Numbered from the stretch's first letter, positions 1 to 11,404 are shown. The stretch is DNA of 64,000 bases from Lumbricus rubellus (GCA_945859605.1 OX243817.1:30017254-30081253), one strand, 5' to 3'. The notes: generated by a model not told the origin, from the letters alone. Translations and numbers: made by a program.

Positions 1-251
1 GCATTCCAGCCTGCTACAGGACATTCATTTGTTCCAGGTTGCTACTGGACAATACATGTAATGACGATGTACCTAGCCTGGTACTGGTTAACACATAACG
101 ACTATGGGTTAATGGGTTATAGATCTATGGCAGATTGCTAAGTGGACAACATGTAATGACCCCGACAAGCACTTATCATAGCAAGCAAACAGATCACATG
201 GCACCGGCAAACCTAGGAAATAAACTGCAAGTTAACTCGTTCGTTCATTCA

Positions 252-321
252 TTAACCCTTTAATGCCGAGAGTGTAGTAAAATGTATGGGAAATCCTATA
301 CCTCCGGCATTAAAGGGTTAA
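252..321. mobile_element. piggyBac-like micro-MITE, copy 1
   Basis: A 62-bp palindromic unit begins CCCTTTAATGCCG, ends CGGCATTAAAGGG, and is bracketed by TTAA on both sides (252-255 and 318-321). TTAA target duplication with CCCTTT-type ends is the signature of piggyBac transposons. The unit has no coding room, so it must be non-autonomous. Near-identical copies lie at 38693-38763 and 42819-42889. Confidence 0.7.
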
Positions 322-329
322 ATGAATTT

Positions 330-490
330 GTACAGTACCTCAGAGGCGCTCTCAACCACAGCGTTGCCATATAAAACTGTCTTCAGATGAGGAATGCCAG
401 AGGAGTTTTAGCAAAGGGGTGGAGCGCCAAGAGTGGAGGATCCTACCACCGAGAAGGCATGGTTCTGCATAGTGGAGGTACAAGCACAAT
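330..490 (-). mobile_element. 3' tail of an L2-like LINE
   Basis: The plus strand carries the tail motif (CTCAGAGGCGCTC) also seen at the 3' end of the LINE at 23985-26062. The minus strand then reads a decayed C-terminus (HAFSVVGSSTLGAPPLC) corresponding to the RSFSVAGP region of that LINE. It is a short, frameshifted remnant. Confidence 0.5.
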
Positions 491-1011
491 GAACTGAGAG
501 TAGACTTTGTTCAGGGACATACAAGACCTTAGGGTTGGTCCACTGATGTCTAAACCACCCAAAAGACATAAATGAATGCCCCCCCCATGTTCCACCAACA
601 GACATGACAGCGTAATTTAGTTTTCACATGATGGTATATGAGGACAGCACATCTGCATTGACCATTAACATAGCAGAAACAGCAGTAGGTCTGTCTGTCA
701 CCCTGCATGCTGCTTGTATCTTCCACAGTGTGAGCCAAGCTCAGATGTCGACTTGCAATAGAAAATTTTCCTTTTTAATATAACTCGCCCACTCCTCCCC
801 CGCACCCCCCCCCCCCCATTACCTCCGTTGCTTCATCAAAACCAGACAGATCTTCGGTTTCACTGAACAAAGGTCATAACATTTTTATTGCTTAGCAAGA
901 AACTCAAAGTCTAAGAAACAATGAACTAAATACATAGTCAAACAACAAACGAGTTACAGCGCAATAGCACAGCAATATATATATCACACAGGTGTAAAAA
1001 GTTGGCGTTAC

Positions 1012-1077
1012 CTGGACGAGCATATCCAAGTGTTTGTCATGGAGCAGAACAATTCGGATCTTCTTGCCCTCAGACAT
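1012..1077 (-). CDS. Coding exon of a FRMD4-type FERM-domain protein (gene continues off the left edge)
   Basis: On the minus strand, an AG acceptor at 1079-1078 is followed at once by ATG (1077-1075) and 22 codons starting MSEGKKIRIVLLHD and ending LDMLVQ, then a GTAACG donor at 1011. Both boundaries are phase 0. From memory, FRMD4A/FRMD4B start their FERM F1 lobe with a very similar segment (MTEGRRCQVHLLDD ... LELLVQ), about 10 of 22 identical with most differences conservative. The following exon (PKLL... in the family) is not in the first kilobase, so the next intron must exceed 1 kb. Upstream exons and promoter would lie to the right and were not found. FRMD4 proteins are cortical FERM scaffolds linked to cell polarity. 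Alternative: another FERM protein or a fortuitous short frame. Confidence 0.5.
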
Positions 1078-1429
1078 CTGTCAGAAAACACAAAGAGAAG
1101 CGCCATACTTAACATTGCACAACAAAGAAGTTCTTGAAATGTGACACATAGATGCCTCAACTCATACCATATACACATGCAACACACATAATATTTACAT
1201 AAACCAAGTAAAGTATACACCATAAATACTCGTCTATAATTCAAAAGTTTTTGACATATGTCAAACCTGAAGTTGGTTGAATGACTCGAATCATCATAAA
1301 TCATATGTGCCCTGAGTCTTGTCTTGTATCCATATACCGCCTGATCTGATCTGAACTACTCAGCCAGCATCATTGTTCACACATTTCCCCAACAATATAT
1401 GGCTAAAAATTGCTGGTAAATGCATTGTA

Positions 1430-2080
1430 TTGCCACGATAAATTTATATAGTTCCTCTCGCAGTGCACACCGGTCAAAGGCGCACATGCATTTCATCAGA
1501 TAAGCTACTTCAGATATTGGTTTGTGTCATAAAATTGTCTTTTCAATTTGCCACTGGCATGCTATTGAGAAATGCTCCCATTATGGCCTTACTTATAAAA
1601 AACATGGCTACCCAAGATTTTGGCAGAGAATAGAGCACTGAGCCACCACAAGTAACATCATACGCATTAAGCTATGAGTAAAAATAAATAAAAAAGGACA
1701 ATCACTCCATTTTCAAAAAATGCAATTACTTCTCATAAAAAAATCAGGAAAACATTTATGCTGCACATAAGAATGTGTGAGAAAAAGTTCTCATGAAATT
1801 GTATTGCATCTATAATTCATTCGTTTGTTTCGAGAATTTATATAGCACCTCTTCAAGAGACCTGTAGACTCAAAGTGGCTCAATAAATTTATATATCACC
1901 TCTCACAGTGCACACCAATAAGAGGTGCAAGTGCATTTCAACAGATAACCTCCTTCAGATAAACTGGGAACAAATAAATCATGGCTTGTGTCATGAAAAA
2001 TTGTTTTTCAAATTTGCACTTGGTACGCATACACATGTTCTCCACATTATATGGGTATCTAGAACAAATCTCAGCAACAT
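1430..2080. repeat. Diverged direct duplication of an intergenic repeat
   Basis: The segments near 1437-1600 and 1884-2060 share a run of matching blocks (AAATTTATATA, CCTCTC.CAGTGCACACC, GCATTTCA.CAGATAA, TTGTGTCAT.AAAATTGT). They look like two old copies of the same dispersed element. No coding sense is visible. Confidence 0.45.
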
Positions 2081-2335
2081 TTGGCACTCTGACAGTGCCA
2101 GTCCCAAGCCTGGGTAAAGGAGGAGGGCAATCATAATGATCTTTCATTAAACTGAAGCTCAGATCATTTGGATCTACAAAGTATAGATCCAATGCACAAC
2201 AGCATAAATACATGAAAATGCCCATGTTGGAATAATTACGCCACCCACAGGATATGATATCACAAATAATGTTTTCCAAAAGCGAATTATATGTGCGTCA
2301 ATGAAGTTTATCACTTTCTGGGCCCACAAACTTAT

Positions 2336-2880
2336 ATCTAGGGTTGCTAATATCGGTTTTGGCAAACCAATGTTAGCTGCAGAAAACCGATTCAAACCAA
2401 TCATCAGCTTATTAATTGGCATCATAGAAAAATCTGCCATTCCCAGCAGATGGCTGCCATTGTGATTCATTGCATTCAACGACGTTTTCAACGTAAAAAA
2501 GTGTTTAACTTTAGGTTCTGCAATTAACGTATCTCATTTGCCGACGGTGAATTTTATATTGGCTTTCATTTTCACCATCGTATTAAAACGTAAAAATTTG
2601 ATGAAATGCACGATGATGTTGCATTCGAAATGCTGCATCACAGTACACATCAACGACCTATTGTATTTAACGTGGCATCGCAAATACCATTTATTTGCTG
2701 TGCAATTAGTTTGTTCTCACAACATCCTTTAGGCTTTTAGTCAGTACAAATGCATAAATCATCACTTATAATTCTGAACAATGATTTGTAGAATGAATTC
2801 AATTATCGCTTTGTAAACAGTAAAAACCGATAATTGCTTTTGAAACTGCATATTATCACATTTCCGATTGTTGTTTAGCA
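2336..2880 (+). repeat. Dispersed ~550-bp repeat, copy 1
   Basis: This segment aligns by eye along its whole length with the reverse complement of 50432-50990. Shared landmarks include AGGGTTG at the left end, a CGATGATGTTG-like block, ACCATTTATTTG and TTTAGTTTGTTCTCACA in the middle, and TTTTGTAAACAGTAAA near the right end. It has no convincing frame. It is probably a non-autonomous DNA transposon. Confidence 0.6.
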
Positions 2881-2899
2881 TCCACAATTATATTTGAAG

Positions 2900-5160
2900 A
2901 TAACATCTACCAGAGTGGAAGTTCTGAGCGCACAAGAATGCACAAAATTTGAACATTCATGCAATGATTGTCAACAATTCAAATCTGATCATCATCAAGA
3001 CTGCCCCAAAGACAATAACCAAGAGAACAAAGGCCAAACCCAGTAATATTGAAAGCACATACAATCAAAACAATCTATCATCATCTGTGAACATTAACTA
3101 TGTAACAACCATCATCATCACCACCCCAACATAGGACACCCTGCAAAGCACCCAACCCACAAGTCTATCATCATCCACATGTATATAATCATTATTACTG
3201 ACAGCCTTAACTGTTGCGAGCCAATCAAATTTTCAGTAGCTGGTTGTTACTGATCAATGTTAACATGAGTAGTGGCCGCAAACTGTCTGTACTTAGCATC
3301 CAGGTTACCTTAGTGAAGAAGTCAGCACTCTCACTTCAAAGAGAGCTTTGCGAGTTGTAGAACCTCGCTACCAGATGCTCACGGCAACTCAACACAATAC
3401 GCTCACATGGTCATAGGCTCATTCGAGTACAAAAACCTTCCAGCACATGACTATTTATCTCTTGGTAGACTACTAACACTACCAGTAGTATAGGAAGGCA
3501 GAACTGGAAGATTATTATTTAAGCTTCCATTTGAAGACTAAATTCCTCCGTAGTCAGACTTTACAGTACAAGTTTCTGAGCAGACAGGGACAACATGACG
3601 AAACACAATATTACAAATTTATCAGATTTAAAATAAATTTGTAAAGATCTCCAAATCCTAATCTTGTGAAGAATCCTACTGCTATATCACGCATGTATAG
3701 AGAATCCGTAGAAATATAGAGATCAGGAAGAACTGGGTTAATCTGATATAGTTGTAAAGTTTTGGTTCAACGATTTGTGTGTCAGAAATGGCTCAATAAA
3801 GCATTAAAGCCCCTGCAGCGAGCAGCCATCAAAGCACTCTTCAGCTAATGGAATAAACAGCCTTATTATTATTATGGACTGCCTCTTACGCTGCTGCTTC
3901 CACACTGACGGACTTCATGCTGTCAACGAGCACACCAGCCACTTTGATATGATTCAGGATCATGGCCTACTCGACAGACATCACAACTCCATGAGTGCCA
4001 TTAGATGAGAAAGTGGACCATCCAGCAAGTCAGAGACCTTGAGGAGGATGAGTCTACCGATGGTCTATCTGTGGGAAAATAATTTCGGCCTCACCCCTGC
4101 CATCATCAATTCATACATGGCATATCACACAATTAAAATGACATGCCTAAAGCCATCAAAGGAAATTCCTCTATCCTGTGGATATTCATTTGGTTAAGGC
4201 AAACACGTGAAGTTCAATTTAAAAACAGTCAGAGAAAGTTTGCACAAAATTTATCTCATGATTTGCATCGCCACCAAACTGCATCGAACAATTCAAATTC
4301 TAACAGAAGAATATCTGTCAATACAGATACACATTTCTGACTTAGACTGTTTCAACACAAGCACTCCTAGTGAACTATATGCATGTACGTTGCACAGATC
4401 TAGTAGGCAGATCCAATTGCAAGGCAGAGGATCTTTTAGCTAACCCCAAGGGTTACCTTAAATGACTGTATTTATCACCCTTTTATCTTCTCTCAGGACT
4501 CCGTTTCTTCTTTGTGTTTTCAGGCCATCGCATTAAAAATCTGCAAATGTCTCCTTTATCTCCTCCTTCCTCTTCCTCTTCCGCTTTCATGCTTTCGTCT
4601 TTTCCCTACAGGACAAGACATCTCTGCCCTTATCCAGTATCCGCTGCTGCTTCTGCTGCTGCTGCTGTCTTTACTTCCACTGGCCATTCTCTTCTCTGTG
4701 CTTGCCTTACTGCGTGGCAATGTCCCTTGCTGACTCAGTGATAGCTTGCAATCTCTTCCAATGATAACATAATATATTGGATATAATACAGCAGGTGCCG
4801 TCCACCTGGGCAAATGCCTCAACCTTATGGCCAGCCATCCCATGGACGCCTGACATGTATTAAGACCTCGGTGGCCAGCCTCACTGTAGAACTGCAGCAC
4901 CTGATAAGAAAGTTTGGTTATTAAGGCTGCAAGACTGACAGGCACAAGGAATGGAAGCCATGCATATGAACACACAGACGGTGGCAACATTAAGCAGGCA
5001 GATAAACACCAATAATCTACGATAAACAAACAAGGACAGTGACAAATGAGTGGACAGAAACTGCGCCAAGAAGCTGCTTTCAAAGGCACTTAAAACAAGC
5101 AGAAATACACTCTGACTAAGTTATTGAAAATCAAATGCCCTCCCCCCCATCCACCAAGAC
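2900..5160. other. Intergenic stretch with no supported gene
   Basis: I see no splice-supported frame here. Open frames are short and of biased composition (for example CT-rich sequence at 4550-4740). A TTATTATTATTATGG-type tract near 3870 and scattered low-complexity CAT/CATCAT runs are the only structure noticed. Confidence 0.5.
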
Positions 5161-5171
5161 CATAGCAGTTG

Positions 5172-5235
5172 CTATCCTCCTCCTCCTCTTCTTCCTCCTT
5201 TTCCTCCTCCTCCTCTTCTTCCTCCTCCTCTTCAA
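5172..5235. repeat. Pyrimidine-rich microsatellite (TCC/TTC)
   Basis: This is a nearly pure run of TCC and TTC triplets on the plus strand, with no evidence of coding use. Confidence 0.8.
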
Positions 5236-5459
5236 CTGAACTGTGGACCCTACTGATAATAGAAGATGAGAAGAGGAAGAGAGTTCTCTAAGCTAAACTT
5301 GAGACGCAGCTATGGGCATGCCCTAAAGTGTCAAGCAAGAGTCCTACACTACTTTCTACGCCTCTGCATATAAGGGCACCTCATCTTCTGATCTTCCCAT
5401 AAACAGAGTGTGGCTAGTGCACTCATTTATCACTGAGTACTGAGTAGGTTAGCAGTGCA

Positions 5460-5725
5460 CATAGGCGTAGGAGACGGGGGTCCAGAGGGGGCAAATGCCC
5501 CCCCAAATTTCGTGGAAGTCTGATTTTTCAGGCAAGCAGACCCAGAAAAATAAAGTTTTTTTAAATTTGGGCAAAAGTACCGGATGGCTAAAAAACGGTC
5601 GTCAGAATTTTTGGGGCAAACGTTACGGAAATTTTTCTTAAGATTTGGGCCGGACGAAAAATTTGGGAGGCAAAAGTCTCATTTCCCCCCCCCCCCCCAC
5701 TGCTGAAATGTCCCCTACGCCTATG
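5460..5725. mobile_element. hAT-type MITE with CATAGGCGTAGG ends
   Basis: The inverted ends are CATAGGCGTAGG and CCTACGCCTATG, flanked by an exact 8-bp duplication GCAGTGCA (5452-5459 and 5726-5733). An 8-bp target duplication points to hAT transposase mobilisation. The body has a G-run near the left end, a long C-run near the right end and no coding capacity. It is the same family as 12345-12653. Confidence 0.8.
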
Positions 5726-5782
5726 GCAGTGCAAGTGGAGCAGAGAACACGAAACAACTTTCTAGGTTGCCATTTCAACATC

Positions 5783-6876
5783 CTAAGGCGTAAAAAAAGT
5801 GTTGTGTTTCCGGTAACGCGACCGACCCATTTTTACGGCCGCGACCCAAATATTTTTGTAAAAAAATTTTATTAAAAAAAAATTTTTTTTTCCAAAAATT
5901 TTTTTTCCAAAATTTTTTTTTTTTTTTCCAAATTTTTTTTTACATTTGTATTGACATAACAGTGCAATTCTGATTGATGGAGAAACGATAGAGGTAGTAT
6001 CGAGCTTCACATTCCTGGGATCTATGATAGAGAAGGAGGGAAGAAGTGATATGGAAATAAGGAGGAGGGTAATAATGGGGAAAACGACAATGAACGGTCT
6101 GGAAAAGATTTGGAAGGATAAATACGTGAGCAGGGAAACAAAGAAAAGACTGGTAAGAGCACTGATCTTCCCAGTGGTCCTATATGGATGCGAGACATGG
6201 ACAAAGACACGAGATATGGAAAAGAAAATCAACGCGTGTGAGATGTGGATTTGGAGAAAGATGCTAAGGATTTCATGGACGGAGAAGAGAACTAACGAAT
6301 CGGTGCGCGAGGAGCTTGGAATAGAGAGGGAGGAGACACTGCAGCAAACAGCAACTCGGAGGAAATTGAGCTACTTTGGCCATGTGATGAGATCTAACGG
6401 TCTGGAAAAGGAGCTGATGACGGCATGCGGTGAGGGAAGGAGAAGATGCGGAAGACCTAGGAAGAAATGGTTGGATGAGGTACAGGAAAAGTCTGGCATG
6501 AGACTGGAGGAGCTACGAGAGGCGACTAGAGAGAGGAGACGTTGGAGAGAATACACCAAGGCTTTCGCCAGAGCTCCAGAAGCTGACGGCACCAGGTGAC
6601 CAGGTGATTGACATAACATAAGAGACGTCAACAAAATGAAATTAATAGGACTGTTTCTAGAGCAGTTTTAGGTGCAGACAGTCGGGAAATAGGCAGTTTA
6701 ATACTTGCTTAGAACACGTACTTTGTTTCAGCGTGCAAAAAAGACTAGTGGGGTATACTTTTTCGGATAGTGACTGCATAAAAATATTTTACAAAAAAAA
6801 ATATTTTCCGACCTACCTACCCAATTTTTTTTAGCTCTGTTACCGGAAACACAACATATTTTTTTTTGGCCTAACC
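5783..6876. mobile_element. Foldback element enclosing a LINE fragment
   Basis: Arms of about 35 bp match in inverted orientation: GTTGTGTTTCCGGTAAC at the left (near 5800) and GTTACCGGAAACACAAC at the right (near 6839). Both are bordered by T/A homopolymer runs and a CTAAGGC / GGCCTAAC type outer end. The space between holds a reverse-transcriptase C-terminal fragment (5960-6599). Either a LINE inserted into the element or the element captured LINE sequence. Confidence 0.55.
5960..6599 (+). mobile_element. Non-LTR retrotransposon (LINE) C-terminal fragment
   Basis: An open frame encodes the part downstream of the reverse-transcriptase catalytic domain: SSFTFLGSMI, ALIFPVVLYGCETW, RKMLRISWTEKRTNES, RRKLSYFGHVMRS and RRCGRPRKKWLDEV. 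These blocks occur in the same order in the LINEs at 29430-32890 and 62535-64000, and are typical of APE-type LINEs related to RTE. The RT core and endonuclease are missing, so it is a 5'-truncated, inactive copy, although about 190 codons remain open. Confidence 0.85.
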
Positions 6877-7352
6877 ATTATAATACATAGTTTAATGCTT
6901 CTACATGACATGCTTCTGATGAGCACTAAGGAACTGTAATTGATAAACCTGCTTTACCAGAAAACCAATCTTTTCCGTGCTTTAATTTCTAAATTAGGAA
7001 GACCACCTAAACAGACCATGGACATTTAACAATTAATCATAATATTTAACATCAAATATTTGTATCAAGCATTACTGTATATAGTAGGCTACTGTTTTCA
7101 GTGAAAGCCTGAATTTTTTTTATAGTGCATGTGTGTATGTAAACGTTTAATATTTTATTTGAGTAAGATGAAAATTGTGATCCCATTCATCATCTGTATC
7201 AACAAACTAATCACCATCGGTAGACCATATTAAACTAGCTGCAGCATATGATTCCATAACATCTCCCCTAAAGAATAATTCTGCATCTCTCCCTTTAGAA
7301 ACAAAAAGCTAACACAAGCACTGATTACTAGTAACAGTATGCAGTCTGCTAC

Positions 7353-7404
7353 TACACACACACACACACACAAACACGCACGCACACATGCAAACTCTGG
7401 CAGA

Positions 7405-7435
<31 letters not shown>
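7353..7435. repeat. (CA)n microsatellite
   Basis: Two CA-repeat blocks are separated by a short interrupted segment (CGCACGCACACATGCAAAC). Confidence 0.9.
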
Positions 7436-8163
7436 TCCAGGGATTCTTTTAAGGAATTTTTAGAACTGCACCACAACCATTTGTCTCCCTCCCATCCTCC
7501 ATGGTAAATTACTCCCAACTGGATCACAATTTTTAACTATTTTTGACTGAACAAAACTACTTTTACAGCTGCACAAATTCATGTACAACTGCAATTTTTG
7601 CGTAACTCTGTCACTGATATAATTATGTTGTGAACTACAATGAGCAACAAACTCAAATGACCAAACTGAAGACACTTGCCTTTGCAGAAATGAAAATATT
7701 TTCAAAACCATAAAACAACAGTCACGACTAGATACTTTCTTGACTGAACTAAATTCGTACAAAAACACTGCACATGTATTTAAGAAATGGATCATTTGAT
7801 GAAGTGTCTATCAGTTCATGTATATATCAAATAAAAAATGCACCCAAGTCATACCAGCATCCGTATTCATTTCCATCTTGTATATATTTTCTACATCCGC
7901 ACACACATACACATAAACATACATCAATACAAGCACATGCACACATTCACATATACAGTGCACAGCACTGCACACTTTAGTATACATAATATATAAACAT
8001 GTGTGCACACAAAAACATACTCATTTATCACAATACTTCATCCTCTTTGAATGAATGCCGCTGCAGGCATTCTGACCATGAAAAATCATCGAAGCATAGA
8101 ATTTAACAGCATGTTACAATAGCTTTTACATCAGTGGCAAGAATGCATACATGTTAAATACTG

Positions 8164-8206
8164 CACATAAATACATATATATTATATATGTATATATATG
8201 TATGAA

Positions 8207-8245
<39 letters not shown>
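8164..8245. repeat. (TA)n tract flanking the left transposon end
   Basis: An imperfect TA repeat becomes pure TA just before the AGGGTGCCC terminus at 8246. A matching TA tract follows the opposite end from 11183 to 11219. The element therefore sits inside a TA microsatellite, which hides its target duplication. Confidence 0.85.
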
Positions 8246-8247
<2 letters not shown>

Positions 8248-8781
8248 GGTGCCCGTTAGGTACACGTAAAAAAATAATTTCTGAATTTCTTATGTGGTAC
8301 CCTCCTCTTTTGTTGTCTATCATGAGAGAAGTTCCGGGTAATTTTTTCAGAATTTTGGATGCATGTTTAGAGGGGGCTCAACATATTTGAAGTTAGCCAA
8401 ATATTATCGGACAGCATGCTATTCTGACTTATTTCAGTTATTTATCATTAAAATCTTTTCAATGCAAAATCAGCACAACACCTTAATCAGAACTCATGTA
8501 TTCAGAATATTAATAACAACATGGTCACAAAAAAGTACATTGCAGCAGTTAATTTCTTTTTTAGCAGTAAGACACTAAAGTCTAGTTTTCAGTGTAATTT
8601 GTTGTCGTATCATCACCGACAAGTAGTGACTTTCTTGCTTTTGGGTATTTGACTCTGTGGCTTGAGGCAACCAGTAGCAGATACTGTTTCTGTTCTTGAC
8701 TTGTTGTAATGGAGGTGTTGAAGTCGTGTATCAGCCATCCCAATGCACAACTAGAGGTACGGACGGTTCGAAAATGGTTTT

Positions 8782-10151
8782 TCAGACCTGAGCGGTATGT
8801 TGGCGATATTTTAGTCTTGCTGTTCTGATGGATTCAGGGTTGACATTGAAACTATAAATGTCATGTCCAAGGCTCCTTGTAGTCTCAGCCAAAATAAATG
8901 TTACTGTGCTGCTGCTGACATTGGCTCGATCAAGTGCAGCACCTAACTGTACTGTTATAATAGGCACTGACCCTGGTTTGTTAATTTTACTTGAACAGCA
9001 TGGTTCTAGATTAGACTCAACTTCAGCAGCCAAATTGGTCAATTCTTCTGAAGTCAATTCATCATCTTCCTGAACTGTGATGTTCTCTCTCTTTCTGTCT
9101 TCTTTACTTCTGAGATAATGCTCATTCTTCAATTTCTTTAACTTCTGCCCTCTGTACTAAAGCTGTGTCTACAACACCCATATAGCCTATGCGTGGACCG
9201 CATGACACACAAGAAAAACCTGTCTTCAATAATGGTGATCATTGATATGGGATCTGTAGCCTATGTGCTAGGCCCTATATCAAAACGTTTTTCCAAATCT
9301 CCGATCAAAGTAGGCTACTTTCATTAGCTATCTGGGTCTCAGTTCTGCGATGCATGTTCTTCTTCAGTTTCTTCCATCTGTAAAACATGTCTTCCAACTT
9401 GTCAATTGCATTCCGTTCAAGTGTTGTTGGGATATGGGCCATTTAATGTTAAGAACTTCACGTACATTTAATGTTAAGAACTTCACGTACATTTAATGTT
9501 AAGAACTTCACGTACATTTAATGTTAAGAACTTCACGTACATTTAATGTTAAGAACTTCACGTACATTTAATGTTAAGAACTTCACGTACATTTAATGTT
9601 AAGAACTTCACGTACATTTAATGTTAAGAACTTCACGTACATTTAATGTTAAGAACTTCACGTACATTTAATGTTAAGAACTTCACGTACATTTAATGTT
9701 AAGAACTTCACGTACATTTAATGTTAAGAACTTCACGTACATTTAATGTTAAGAACTTCACGTACATTTAATGTTAAGAACTTCACGTACATTTAATGTT
9801 AAGAACTTCACGTACATTTAATGTTAAGAACTTCACGTACATTTAATGTTAAGAACTTCACGTACATTTAATGTTAAGAACTTCACGTACATTTAATGTT
9901 AAGAACTTCACGTACATTTAATGTTAAGAACTTCACGTACATTTAATGTTAAGAACTTCATGTACAACAGACCTTGAACTGTCTGTGACTGTCTTAGCAA
10001 GAATCTTGTGCCTATGGGAAAAGACGGACAGCACCGGATTGTAAGTTGGAAGCTTGTTTCCACGCATCTCTTCTGATACCGGATCAATCAACCAAATGTC
10101 AGTGGAACTACGTGTGACTATTACAAGCCGTGAAGCTGCTACTTCTGCCAT
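8782..10151 (-). pseudogene. Decayed transposon-encoded protein, split by a minisatellite
   Basis: Minus-strand fragments in order: MAEVAASRLVIVTRSS with LPTYNPVLSVFSHR (10151 down to about 9965); then, across the minisatellite, LERNAIDKLEDMFYRWKKLKK (in two parts) and MHRRTETQIANES (9430-9320); then GYMGVVDTAL near 9180; then LGAALDRANVSSST and IRTARLKYRQ (about 8960-8790). From memory these blocks resemble a family of long, poorly characterised transposon-associated proteins annotated in cnidarian and insect genomes, with LFDIAH-, GYMGVVD- and DR.VS-type motifs. Frame breaks around 9257-9317 coincide with TAGGCTA/TAGGCCCTA motifs (see findings). The catalytic domain was not found. Function unknown. 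Confidence 0.5.
9440..9964. repeat. 25-bp minisatellite, about 21 copies
   Basis: The 25-bp unit begins CATTTAATGTTAAGAACTTC and is repeated head to tail about 21 times with essentially no divergence. Only the last copy shows a C-to-T change (CTTCATGTA). Homogeneity this high implies recent expansion or an assembly-sensitive array. It lies inside the transposon at 8246-11182. There are no spacers, so it is not a CRISPR array. Confidence 0.95.
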
Positions 10152-11180
10152 ACTTTCTATTGGCAGTTAACTAATCAATCTAAAATATAGATCCAATAGA
10201 CCAACAGCACAGCACTATCAGTGATTAGCAAATACTGTAGTTGCTTCTAAATAGTATGACAACTATGACATTGATATACTAAATACAACTGCATCATTGC
10301 ACCAATTGCGCAAAACAATGCACAGTTGTGCACACTAAAGAGCAAAAGGCTTGCATATGTTTAACAAAAGGAACATGTTTCAGATAAATGAAAGTGATAT
10401 TGCAGGATGCTAATTGCACAATTAATAAATATAGCAATTTTACCCTGCTTGTGAGTACTGTATGGATATTGGCCATAATGAGCTAAAACCTACTAACCTA
10501 GTAATCTTTTGTGAAAATAACATTTTTCTGCACTCTTTAAATATAATTTCTTTACAACTTAGTGTTTCATGTGGTTTTATACAATTCCAGTTATTTTTAA
10601 ATTGAGATTAAAACATTAACTGTTTGTTGTGATTTTGCAATGACTAGGACTCATATCTATACCTAAAGTAGTCAAAGGATCTATGAATAATATGGTGACT
10701 GATAGAGCAACAGTATTATTAGACACATTAATTAGTCTAAATATAGTAATAGCACAGTAGGCCTAGGCCTAAGTAACAGGTGTAATGTGAAAAAAATGCT
10801 GTAAACAACGAAACTGGAAATGGTACGAAAGATTGCGATATTACACTGAAAACTAGACTTTAGTGACTTACTGCTAAAAAAAGAAATTAACTACTGCAAT
10901 GTACTTTTTGTGGCCATGTTGTTATTAATATACTGAATAGATCAGTTCTGATTAAGGTGCTGTGCTGATTTTGCATTGAAAAGATTTTAATGACAAATAA
11001 CTGAAATAAGTCAGAATAAGCATGCTGTCGGATAATATTCGGCTAACTTCAAATATGCTGAGCCCCCTCTATACATGCATCCAAAATTCTGAAAAAATTA
11101 CCTGGAACTTCTCTCATGATAGACAACAAAAGAAGAGGGTACCACCTAAGAAATTCAGACATTATTTTTTAACGGGCACC

Positions 11181-11182
<2 letters not shown>

Positions 11183-11227
<45 letters not shown>

Positions 11228-11377
11228 TGTTATGTGCACATGCACAGACTCTGGCATGCCAACACATAATGACTCCAAATAATATATAGATGCATGCTCG
11301 ATTTCATATTTTGACTTTTTTAACATTACACACTATGGAATTCAAGATAGGTAAAAACGCACAGAGTGTTGCCTACA

Positions 11378-11404
<27 letters not shown>
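11183..11404. repeat. (TA)n and (TG)n microsatellites
   Basis: A TA tract runs directly after the right transposon terminus, and a pure TG run lies at about 11378-11404. Nothing coding was recognised between them. Confidence 0.85.

Larger units (their letters stand above)
8246..11182 (-). mobile_element. 2.9-kb DNA transposon with ~350-bp terminal inverted repeats
   Basis: The left end (8246 to about 8600) and right end (about 10838 to 11182) are inverted copies of each other. They start AGGGTGCCCGTT and end AACGGGCACCCT, with about 90% identity by eye across ~350 bp (for example CTCATGATAGACAACAAAAG at the right against its complement at the left). The interior holds minus-strand coding fossils (8782-10151) and a 25-bp minisatellite (9440-9964). 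Flanking (TA)n prevents a clear call of the target duplication; TA or TATA is possible. I could not assign a superfamily. The frames are broken, so this copy is non-autonomous. Confidence 0.8.

Noticed and set aside
818..866. Possible minus-strand exon with acceptor TTTGTTCAG and donor GTAATG
   Set aside because: In the phase required after the FRMD4-like exon it begins with a stop codon, and the peptide matches nothing expected.
4512..5089. Overlapping frames on both strands (up to 177 codons)
   Set aside because: The composition is CT/GA-biased, without splice sites or known motifs. It is not supported as a gene.
9170..9190. A further GGCTA micro-insertion at CATAGGCTATATGG
   Set aside because: Here GGC TAT reads as Gly-Tyr within a GYMGVVD block, so the bases are likely ancestral coding sequence.
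9440..9964. Regular repeat array that could suggest CRISPR
   Set aside because: Units are contiguous with no spacers, and the context is a eukaryotic transposon. It is a minisatellite.
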